Source of the DNA: Candidatus Latescibacterota bacterium
Lineage (GTDB): Bacteria; Latescibacterota; UBA2968; UBA8231
Direction: 5' to 3'
Length of the DNA: 64,000 nucleotides
Assembly (NCBI GenBank): GCA_022819745.1
Contig: JAJEGS010000039.1
Location: 372,001-436,000, forward strand
A model generated the notes under the pieces. The model saw only the letters and a program-made list of their open reading frames with translations. It did no database searches and was not told the DNA's origin. Positions 9,601-16,541 of this stretch are shown one piece after another. The translations under genes were made by a program, and so were the position numbers. How positions within the stretch are numbered: the first letter of the stretch is position 1; each line of letters begins with the position of its first letter.

Positions 9601-11075
9601 ACCACCTCCCCACCAATGGTGCCAAACGCATCATTACCCCAAGCCCACGGCTCCAGGTCCGGGTCGTCGATGAGCACAGGCAGCACGCCCTGCAGCAGCG
9701 CAACTTGATCGCCCAACCAGTCAAAGCGCACCGCCCCAGAATAGTCGTCGGGCGCGTCAAAGCGAGCGCGGCTGTCGTTGACCGTGCAAAAAGCCAACGC
9801 CGGGCATCCGGTGAGGGCCGCTACCGACGCATCTAACGGCACCGTCAGCCCCATCCCCCCCAAACCTTGGCGGGCAAAGTCCTGCTTCAGGCCATTGACC
9901 AGCACCCGCTCGCCCCCCAGTGCGGAATCCTCGTACGCCGTTACCAGCCTTAGCAATCGCTCGGTAATCGGCGGCGCGAGCAAGGAGACGCGATACGGCT
10001 CTCGCGGCCTAAACGCCCCGAGCCGCGGACTGTGCGACGACAGATCCAACCCCACCAAAAAGCGCGTCTCCAGCGCACTGAGCCGCCGCAAAAGCGCAGT
10101 CTCCTCCACCTCGCCCTCCCGCTGTCCCGCAGCCGCCAGCAACAACGGCGCAAAATGGCGCATACCCGCCATGTTCTGGAAGTGCCCAGCCGTCCACAGC
10201 AACGCAACCGTGCGCTTGGGCGGCTGCTCGGCAAATCCCCGAGCCAGTTCCAACAGCGCCGCCGCACTCACCGCTTGCTCGGCCCCCGGTGCTAACGCGG
10301 GCACCGGCGACACCGCGTCGTAATGCGCGGCGAGGAAGACGACCTCCTCCTTCAGCGTCGCATCTCGCCCAGGAATCACGGCGACCAAGTTCTGCGCCGT
10401 CACCTCTCGCCACGCCATCCGCCCCCGCAAGCGCACCTGCGCCTGCGACTCTTCCAACACCTGCAACCGCTCCGCCACATCTTTGCGCGCATAGAGCCTC
10501 GGCAAGTCGGCCGGCACATCGAGGAACTTCTGCTCCGCTTCCTTGCGATGCGCCCCAGCCGATTCCAAGAACACCACGGCCGCGGCCCCCAAGTGAAACG
10601 CATCTACCCAAGCTGTGCCCGAGACATAGTCGAGCAGGACGATCCGCCCGGCCACCGGCTGCCCTTCGAGTCGGCTGCCATCCCCGCCATACACCAACAG
10701 ACCCTCAATCCCCTCGACCGGCAAAGTCGGCGTCCGCACCAAATTGGGCCAGACGCCGAACAATTCGAGCCGCTCACCGGCGCATTCGAGCCAAAATCCC
10801 TCGTCGATCGGCACCAACACCGGAAACTCGTGCCGGTAAATCTCTGCTATCCCCAAACCCTCTAGCTCGGCGACCAGCCATTCGCGGGCTACCGCAGCCC
10901 CCGGATAGCCCGTCATCCGCGAGGAGGGTGCGGAGAGTGTCTCCACCGTGCGGCGCAGACGCGCCTCCTCGTCACCAATGGCCAGCGATGGAACGAGCAG
11001 CACCGCCAATAACGGAAAAAGGAAAGCCCCCAAGCACAACGCCCGGAGGCTTACTTTGAGGATTCCATTGGGCAT
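6675..11075 (-). CDS. Fusion of a degenerate M28/PA-domain peptidase with an FtsX-like permease
   Basis: A 1466-residue membrane protein. Residues about 1-32 form a signal or anchor helix; about 40-320 show an M28 aminopeptidase fold with a PA-like insert. HYD at 251-253 keeps the first zinc ligand, but the bridging Asp of the usual GAxDNxSG motif is Q267, and the catalytic Glu pair is replaced by G297-H298 in WTAGHFQNMAG, so hydrolysis is unlikely. After a large periplasmic region, hydrophobic segments near residues 790-880 and an FtsX-type permease follow, including GSLIVPLLIAGLIVFNTM and YERTQEIGTFNAVGL, typical of MacB/LolC-like proteins. No partner ATPase gene is in the window. It ends three bases from the convergent M55 gene. 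It may sense or extrude a peptide or lipid ligand; this is inference. Confidence 0.8.
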   Translation of the reverse strand: MPNGILKVSLRALCLGAFLFPLLAVLLVPSLAIGDEEARLRRTVETLSAPSSRMTGYPGAAVAREWLVAELEGLGIAEIYRHEFPVLVPIDEGFWLECAGERLELFGVWPNLVRTPTLPVEGIEGLLVYGGDGSRLEGQPVAGRIVLLDYVSGTAWVDAFHLGAAAVVFLESAGAHRKEAEQKFLDVPADLPRLYARKDVAERLQVLEESQAQVRLRGRMAWREVTAQNLVAVIPGRDATLKEEVVFLAAHYDAVSPVPALAPGAEQAVSAAALLELARGFAEQPPKRTVALLWTAGHFQNMAGMRHFAPLLLAAAGQREGEVEETALLRRLSALETRFLVGLDLSSHSPRLGAFRPREPYRVSLLAPPITERLLRLVTAYEDSALGGERVLVNGLKQDFARQGLGGMGLTVPLDASVAALTGCPALAFCTVNDSRARFDAPDDYSGAVRFDWLGDQVALLQGVLPVLIDDPDLEPWAWGNDAFGTIGGEVVHYGPRSYLPDQPTAGALVRLRLRHPTLAGVRPDFWAAADDSGRFAIPGVESGIIYTKPVRLEAYGLDAETGMVTDAPDWGINGERKLPGRALTVTMDSAEDEVQIVTAPLRGTALFGIFDPRNLLTLERVQAIDAVLEAEPVVYGACLPLTAPEMELFSYVNRVGSWTEPVGVIFTQPSERFKAVMATGRYGLGRRLLLLNGTEDTPSGVGYAVDEKGRIVETVYRVAADMHVLNGERIDRLERHGVRNGRLAAFYERSAGLLAEAEAARAEHRHQDFFDRARRAWALAAAAYRDVERTQAGVVQGALFLLAVLIPFAHFAERLAFGFADLRRQVFGYFALFLVGFVALRYVHPAFELSISPAIILLGFVILALGILVTFLGMSRLNRELQELSNRRGQIAVQRSGAVLTSVAVGLAHLRRRPWRTGLTCATLVLLTFSVLSFTSVRAALHTNWIAIGADAAYEGALVRMPGWQAMELAGYDLLRDWFGDEQVAPRAWMSVSSLASSYRVERDGAEERAVGVWGFVGLAAQEENLLGPEVVAGRWLRPGEEDACLLPVGLADSLGVSAEGLERVRVFGEVFRVVGLLADDALDRLDLNGEPLTPLDPEAQQPSEAEVGRGQGGKLQPFAHLPASATPVLPFAALMRWDGVRLASVGIRLDGTTEEIRSALVELAETLDLNLFAGLGGQRLLVNSVGVASVSGWGSLIVPLLIAGLIVFNTMLGAVYERTQEIGTFNAVGLAPGHVSGLFMAEAVALGVVGTVAGYLLGQGAAQLLAQGGFLPGLELNYSSLGAVLTVGAIALLVVASALYPARMAGRICTPGIERRWKLPVVKGEHLRVQLPFSLARREALGMAAFQAESWAANQEQSIGAGFYVEALEVEQVGEQVRVAARVWLAPFDQGVVQETAMEIEPGADPNYCDIHVDLTLVAGDLATWQRVVRTFLDDVRKQFLIWRTLDAESRRYYAEQLPQWERG

Positions 11076-11135
11076 CTTCTATACATCTACTCTTGGTTGA
11101 CACTCAAAGGCGAATTCGCGTGTTCAGTTTCACAC

Positions 11136-11366
11136 TCATAGGGCGTCTAAGGCAACTTCTCGTTCTTCAACTCGCCACGCTGCATAGGCTAGAGCCTGAT
11201 CTATATCTTCCGGTTCAAGGTAAGGGTACGCTTTCAGAATCTCCTCGGGCGACCGACCGGCTGCCAAAAGTCCCACGACGGTTCCAACCGTCACTCGTAG
11301 CCCACGAATACATGCCTTGCCGCCCATGACAGCAGGGTCGAGAGTAATCCGTGTTAATTTTTTCAT
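11136..11366 (-). CDS. DUF433 family protein (antitoxin-like)
   Basis: This 76-residue protein matches the DUF433 family: the opening ITLDPAVMGGKACIRGLRVTV, followed by GLLAAGRSPEEILKAYPYLEPEDIDQALAYAA, is the standard arrangement of a beta-hairpin and a winged-helix-like module. DUF433 proteins usually precede a DUF5615 PIN-like toxin and are thought to be antitoxins. Here only 60 bases separate its stop from the next gene start, so no partner follows. It is an orphan, possibly a remnant of a toxin-antitoxin pair or a stand-alone regulator. Confidence 0.85.
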   Translation of the reverse strand: MKKLTRITLDPAVMGGKACIRGLRVTVGTVVGLLAAGRSPEEILKAYPYLEPEDIDQALAYAAWRVEEREVALDAL

Positions 11367-11434
11367 GCTCTAGCTCCCTCCATATCTGTACTGCGATATA
11401 AAAATTACGGAACGGTAGGCGCTGCCAAACCCCC

Positions 11435-12871
11435 TCACCCCCACAGCTTGGGCAACTGCTCCCGCAGTGTGACAAACGAGAAATAGCCAAAGAAGGCGCA
11501 GGCCCAAATCAAGGCCACAAAGCGCACCGGGTGCATAGCCAGCGCCCCTTTGAGCACGCGGTTATTCTGCCACAAGAGCAATACCGAATACAGCAGCATG
11601 ACTCCCGCGTTGAGCGAGGCGCTCAAGACCAGCAACTGCACCGGCTTGTTGTAGTCCGAAAGCATAATCAGCACGCCGAAGAGAATCTGCGCCCACAGCA
11701 GGAGAAAGTAGAGCCGATTCCGCGTCCACTTGGCGTTTTCGCGCAGCCAGTTCGTCTTGATAATGTCAGTGGAAATGCGAGAGCAGGCGTCCAACAGCCC
11801 CAACTCGGTCGTCAGCAAAATGGCAATGCCCATCCAGTTGAAAAGATGCTTGAAAAAGCTGCCGTGCTCGCGCGCGATAAAGTCGCCCTCAGTCCCGACA
11901 AACCCCAACCCCTGTTCCAACCCAGGAGCTTGTCTCGTAGTGGCATAGGCGATAAGCGACAACAGTATCAGCGACAGAACCGAGAGCGCATAGAAGGTAA
12001 TCAAATGCTCGCGGTTGGCCGCCTGCCACCAGCCGCGCCAGCGCTGCATGTTCTCCGGCGTCTGCTCAAAGTGGTAGCCAATATCGCCCACGGCCTCTTC
12101 CCGCCCGGTCAGCGGGCTAGTCAGCCGCCCCACGTACGCACCCATGGCATAGCCTTTATCGCGGACGAAATCGCTCTGCGCCAAGTTCATCGTCCCGCCA
12201 GCACCTGCAAAGGCCAAGGCTCCCAAAAAGAGCGGCAACTCCATCTCCTCTGGGATATAGCCGATATTGACGATGCCCTTGCACATGTCCCACACGTGAA
12301 TTGGCTCTACGACTAAAAAGAAAATGACCAACAGAAAGACCAGCACCACGGCGATCAGCACTGTCTGGATGCGCTCTACCGTGCGGTACACCACCGGCCC
12401 CAAACTCAGCGCCAACCCGACCACCAACAGGCTCGCAATCGAATAGCCGACCCGCGTACTCTCGTCGCCGCCGAACTCCCACGTCAGGATAGTCGCCGCC
12501 CCCGACGCCCAGCCCGGCCACATCCACGGGACCACGTTGCACACCAGAAAAACCCCAGCCCAGCCCGACCACTGGCGACAAAATCCAGTCACCGCAGTCT
12601 CGCCAGTAGCCAAGGTCCAGCGCTCGATTTCCATGTTGATGAAATACTGGGTCAGCACCCCCACCATGCAGGCCCAGAACACGACAAAGCCGAACTTGTA
12701 CGTTATGTAGGGCCAGAGCACGAACTCCCCACTGCCCAGCGAAAGCCCCAACAGCAGGATGCTCGGCCCGACCAGCTTGCGCCAGTGGGGCGGCTCGGGT
12801 AGGTCGCGGTATTGCCCTGCCGGCAGCCGATCACAGGGGATCACCTCATGCGGCACGGGCTTAGTTGTCAT
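11435..12871 (-). CDS. Nramp-like inner-membrane transporter with altered metal-site motifs
   Basis: A multi-pass protein of about 478 residues related to the Nramp (Mn2+/Fe2+ symporter) superfamily. The first helix reads GPSILLLGLSLGSGEF, where classical Nramp proteins have the metal-binding DPGN, and the sixth region reads LAFAGAGGTMNLAQSDF rather than carrying the Met-Pro-His type site. The fold relationship is visible but canonical metal selectivity is not. A start at ATG 12871 is preferred over an upstream ATG at 12883, because GGAGG lies five bases before it; in fact the upstream codon is part of that ribosome site. The gene lies downstream of the TonB/PorV cluster on the same strand with a 90-base gap, so it may handle what that system brings in. 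Confidence 0.7.
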   Translation of the reverse strand: MTTKPVPHEVIPCDRLPAGQYRDLPEPPHWRKLVGPSILLLGLSLGSGEFVLWPYITYKFGFVVFWACMVGVLTQYFINMEIERWTLATGETAVTGFCRQWSGWAGVFLVCNVVPWMWPGWASGAATILTWEFGGDESTRVGYSIASLLVVGLALSLGPVVYRTVERIQTVLIAVVLVFLLVIFFLVVEPIHVWDMCKGIVNIGYIPEEMELPLFLGALAFAGAGGTMNLAQSDFVRDKGYAMGAYVGRLTSPLTGREEAVGDIGYHFEQTPENMQRWRGWWQAANREHLITFYALSVLSLILLSLIAYATTRQAPGLEQGLGFVGTEGDFIAREHGSFFKHLFNWMGIAILLTTELGLLDACSRISTDIIKTNWLRENAKWTRNRLYFLLLWAQILFGVLIMLSDYNKPVQLLVLSASLNAGVMLLYSVLLLWQNNRVLKGALAMHPVRFVALIWACAFFGYFSFVTLREQLPKLWG

Positions 12872-12960
12872 ATCGTCCTCCATGTGGCCATGGCAAGAAA
12901 AAAGCCCCCAAAGCCCAGAGGCCCCGGAGGCTTATTTTCTCAGCAAATCGCAGCGCAGCC

Positions 12961-13983
12961 TCAGAAGCGGAACTGCAAGGAAAACTGATGCACGCTGTCG
13001 AGGATGCCAAACGAGGTAAAGGCGTAATCGACCGTGGCCATGTTCAAATCGAGGCCCAGCCCAGCCGTCAGGCCCTCTTCGCTGCGACCAGCCGGGATAA
13101 CCTCACCGTTGACCTCATTGACTTTCTCGTCCTCTACGCCCTGATAGTTGTATTTGTAGCCGGAGCGGAGGCTGAGCATGTCGAAAAGCTCCACCTCGGC
13201 CGCCGCGTACACGAGCTGCTCGGCGTCTTGCGGCTTGGTGGCATCGGCGAGCAGGGTCACCTTCATGCCGCTGTCTGGGTCGTCGAGGATGGCGGCGGCC
13301 GCGCCAATGCTGAATATCAGCGGCAGCGGCGCACCAATGTCGTAAAACGTCAGATCGCTGCCCAGATTGTTGATCCGAGCGCCGATGGTGTACGTGGGAT
13401 TGATGCGGTAGAGCGCGCCGAAATCAGCCGCATACGCGGTGGCGCTGACGCCATCGATAGTCTGGCTGACGATCTTGCCGGTCACCCCTAAGTTGAGTCT
13501 ATCGGTGATGTTGCGCGCCCACGTCGCGCCCAAGGCCAAATCTCGGTAACTGTAGGTGTCCGAGGTCTCGGTGTCGTTGGGATCGAACGTTCCCGCGTCG
13601 AGCACGAACTGCGGCACCACGTCGCGGTCGGCCGCAATGTCGCTCAACCCGAGCGTCACCACGCCAATGCCCAAGGTGCCCATGTCGCCCATATCGCGCG
13701 CGAACCCAATGGCATCGTGCGACAAATCCGCAATCCACGAGTTGTGCGACAGCAGCACTTGGCTTTCGCCACCGCTCAGAGCCGCACCGGCTGGGTTCCA
13801 GAATAGCTGGTGGACGTCGCCGGCCATGGTCGTATAGGCCGAGCCGAGCGAGACCGGCCTAGCACCTACGCCGATCTTGAGAAAGGCGGCACCGGTCAGG
13901 CCAGACTTGCGCACATCGGCAACCGTAGGTTGCGCCAGTAAGCAGGCCAACCCTAGCACTGCAATGAGTTTTAACACTTTCAT
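12961..13983 (-). CDS. PorV/PorQ-like outer-membrane beta-barrel protein
   Basis: About 340 residues. The start chosen is ATG 13983 (MKVLKLIAVLGLACLLAQ), giving a clean signal peptide with GGGGAGA ahead of it; an upstream in-frame extension overlaps the previous gene and lacks a signal. The mature N-terminus GLTGAAFLKIGVGARPVSLGSAYTTMAGD and the following LFWNPAGAAL are the hallmark of the PorV/PorQ family (relatives of FadL barrels), with repeating amphipathic strands to the terminal LQFRF. Family members help attach or present secreted proteins at the outer membrane in FCB-group bacteria. It is the third gene of a TonB receptor/FlgD-tail protein/PorV operon, 22 bases after its neighbour, which supports a joint role in surface assembly or uptake. 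Confidence 0.88.
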   Translation of the reverse strand: MKVLKLIAVLGLACLLAQPTVADVRKSGLTGAAFLKIGVGARPVSLGSAYTTMAGDVHQLFWNPAGAALSGGESQVLLSHNSWIADLSHDAIGFARDMGDMGTLGIGVVTLGLSDIAADRDVVPQFVLDAGTFDPNDTETSDTYSYRDLALGATWARNITDRLNLGVTGKIVSQTIDGVSATAYAADFGALYRINPTYTIGARINNLGSDLTFYDIGAPLPLIFSIGAAAAILDDPDSGMKVTLLADATKPQDAEQLVYAAAEVELFDMLSLRSGYKYNYQGVEDEKVNEVNGEVIPAGRSEEGLTAGLGLDLNMATVDYAFTSFGILDSVHQFSLQFRF

Positions 13984-14005
13984 TTTCAAGTCTCCCCTGT
14001 TCGGT

Positions 14006-16528
14006 TCAGCGCAAAATGGCAAAGTGCCCGGTCTGCGTCCCACCCGGGTACTCGGCCACGTAGATGTACAGCCCGCTAGTTACCTCAATGCCATCCTTGG
14101 AAAACATATCCCAAAACAGCGTACCGTCGAACGGGTTGGGGGTATTACTGTTGAAGTGGAGCACGTCGATAACCTGCCCAGCCACATCGAAGATGGTGAT
14201 CTTAGTGTCGTTCGGCAGGTTGAAGAAGAGCATCTTGTGCTCGGTGCCCGTGTCGTGTAGCGCACCCTTCTTATAGGGATTAGGTACCACGCGGATGGCG
14301 AGATCGCCGCTTACGAGTTCGTTGGCATCGGCCAGCGGCGCTTTGAGAATAAACGGCGCGCCAATGGACTTTTGCCCCTCCAAGGTACCGGGGAAGAACG
14401 AACTAGCGGTCGCGTAGTGGTACGTGCCCTTCCACAACCCATCGCGGCCGTTGAAGTTGTGCCGATGCGTCTCCAGCGAGTTGAAGGGCTGGCCGTTGAT
14501 CTCGCCCGACTCGTTGTCGTACGCCGCGACATAGTAGTAATAGGTAAACCCAAAGGTCACCAAGTCGCTGTTATCGGCAAACTTGTACTTGAACACGTCG
14601 CTGTCGGACCCGTCGTTGAGGTAGTTGCCCAACTCGCTTGCGGGCACGTGGGCAATCAGCCGATAAGGCCCCCACGCCGCTGGCTCCTGAGGCCTGTAGC
14701 CTCCAGAGCTGATGTTGGGGTTGTTGTCGGCACCAAAGGCAGCCAGTTGCGCGTCCGTGGGATTGACCTCGGTCTGATGGTGATAGCGGTCGATGAGGCG
14801 CAGACCGACATCGAGCGAATTGACCCGGGGGAACAGCGTCGAGCGATAGACCTTGTAACCCGCAAAGTCAGAGGCCGCTTCGGCGCTATCGTCCCACTTG
14901 ACATCGACTTTGACATCCGTGTTGGGCGCGACTTCGATGTGGGGCGTCGGCGGCGGCGAGGGCACCTCAAAGTTGTTGTCATAGACCCACTGCGCCGTGC
15001 TGCGCGCAGCGCGAGCCCCTTGCAAGCGGAACCCCGCGTACTCTATGAGCACCAAGTTGATGGTCTCGCCTACTTCCAAGGAGAACGGGCCGATGCCTAC
15101 CTGCAACATGCCGTCGAAGCCGTGGTCAATCGCATAGCCCTGCGTCCACGCCCAATCGGGCTGGTCGTCCAATGAACGACTCGGATCGACCTCCCAGTTT
15201 TGGATGAACGCGTTGTTGTACTTCATATCGCCCAATGGCTGGCCGCGCTCGCCTTCTGGCCGCACGGCATTGATGAACGACAGCGGATCGCCAGGGACGA
15301 TGTCTGCGTGATTGGGATCAAACCAGTTGGGGTCGGGCACCAAGCTGCTCTCGTTCTGGATGGCCGCGCCTTTGTCCCAAAGACGGCTGCCGTTTTGTTC
15401 GCCGTCGAAAAACGTAGCCATCGCGTAGATGTGATTCTCGCGTGGATTGGCGTAGCCGCCGTCGTCCTTGAGCACCGAAGTGAACCAACCGCGCTCACCA
15501 TCCACGCCGACCGGATGGCTGTCGTAGATGGTGCGCTTGTCCTCGGCGCTGGCACTGCTGCCGCTTTCTGGCAACGCGCCCTGTTTGGCGGCGATCCACT
15601 GCATTCCATTGTAGATGTCGTAGTAGTATCTGCGTCGATTCATGGTATTGCCCAACAGGCGCGCCCCGTCGGCGGCCCAGCCGGTTGACGTGCCAAAAAC
15701 CGGATGTGGCTCGCCGAGCGCACTCGGCGACGGACCGCTAAAAACCACCGGCACATCCCAAGGCGCACCGTCGGCGTCGGGCGTGGCGTCGTAGCCCGAG
15801 GTCGGCCCGGTAAACCACCCCGAAGCACCGCGTCGGCCATGAACGGCATTGCTCATCGAATTGATCGGCTCGTTTTGCAGATGCAGCGTGAGCGCATGGA
15901 TGCGGTTGTCGGTCTTTTCGGCTGTGCCATCGCCATCGGCGTCGAGCACGCCGGTGTTGGTCAATTCCAGTTCGATGACGATGAAGTCGTTGAGGTTGGC
16001 GTGATTGGCGGCAAACTGCCGCATCCGCCAGCGCACATCAACGCCTAAGTTGGTCGGCATCGCGCCCTCGTAGCGCATTTCATTGCGGTCGTCATCAACC
16101 CAGTAGGCACCCGGACTGGTAAAGTTGCGCGCCGCATCGCCAGCACCAGCCAAATTGCTGGTGTAGAAGCCGTGCAAGTACTGCTTGGCCCGGGGCGCAT
16201 TACTGGCCGTGGTGATATTGATCTCTTCGGGGCTGTATTCCGACATCTGCAAATCTTGGCCCCAAGGCAGGTGCAGATTCTCGCCGCCCGGATAGGTCTG
16301 GGTCGGCGTCGTCCACTGGCGATCCCAATTGCCGACGCGGAAGAGGTTAAAGCGGGCGGTCGGATCGTCATCGGTTTCGCGATACCAAGAACCGGCGTTG
16401 CTGGGGAAGAAGGAATCCCATAGATCGCCAGCCGTGAACACGCCGCCCTCTTGCGCGGCGATCGTCCCGGCCGTGACGATCACCAACACGGTCGCCAGCC
16501 GAGACGCAATTTTCATGCGTTTAATCAT
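14006..16528 (-). CDS. Secreted surface protein with FlgD-like C-terminal sorting-type domain
   Basis: About 840 residues from ATG 16528, with AGGAGG about eight bases upstream; a longer frame reaching into the preceding gene is not preferred. A signal peptide (LATVLVIVTAGTIAAQ) is followed by a long region without a recognised enzyme domain, then a fibronectin-III-like stretch (VDVKWDDSAEAASDFAGYKVYRS). The last 90 residues (VVPNPYKKG, FFNLPNDTKITIFDVAGQVI, SGLYIYVAEYPGG) are the FlgD-Ig-like or type-IX-like C-terminal module common on secreted proteins of FCB lineages. It sits between the TonB receptor and PorV-like genes, 13 and 22 bases away, so it is probably a substrate-binding or surface-exposed partner of that receptor. 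Confidence 0.85.
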   Translation of the reverse strand: MIKRMKIASRLATVLVIVTAGTIAAQEGGVFTAGDLWDSFFPSNAGSWYRETDDDPTARFNLFRVGNWDRQWTTPTQTYPGGENLHLPWGQDLQMSEYSPEEINITTASNAPRAKQYLHGFYTSNLAGAGDAARNFTSPGAYWVDDDRNEMRYEGAMPTNLGVDVRWRMRQFAANHANLNDFIVIELELTNTGVLDADGDGTAEKTDNRIHALTLHLQNEPINSMSNAVHGRRGASGWFTGPTSGYDATPDADGAPWDVPVVFSGPSPSALGEPHPVFGTSTGWAADGARLLGNTMNRRRYYYDIYNGMQWIAAKQGALPESGSSASAEDKRTIYDSHPVGVDGERGWFTSVLKDDGGYANPRENHIYAMATFFDGEQNGSRLWDKGAAIQNESSLVPDPNWFDPNHADIVPGDPLSFINAVRPEGERGQPLGDMKYNNAFIQNWEVDPSRSLDDQPDWAWTQGYAIDHGFDGMLQVGIGPFSLEVGETINLVLIEYAGFRLQGARAARSTAQWVYDNNFEVPSPPPTPHIEVAPNTDVKVDVKWDDSAEAASDFAGYKVYRSTLFPRVNSLDVGLRLIDRYHHQTEVNPTDAQLAAFGADNNPNISSGGYRPQEPAAWGPYRLIAHVPASELGNYLNDGSDSDVFKYKFADNSDLVTFGFTYYYYVAAYDNESGEINGQPFNSLETHRHNFNGRDGLWKGTYHYATASSFFPGTLEGQKSIGAPFILKAPLADANELVSGDLAIRVVPNPYKKGALHDTGTEHKMLFFNLPNDTKITIFDVAGQVIDVLHFNSNTPNPFDGTLFWDMFSKDGIEVTSGLYIYVAEYPGGTQTGHFAILR

Positions 16529-16541
16529 CTTAGTATTCCTC

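Noticed and set aside
14372..15175. 267-codon plus-strand frame
   Set aside because: Lies wholly antisense to the FlgD-tail surface protein gene, which has a signal peptide and a recognised C-terminal domain.
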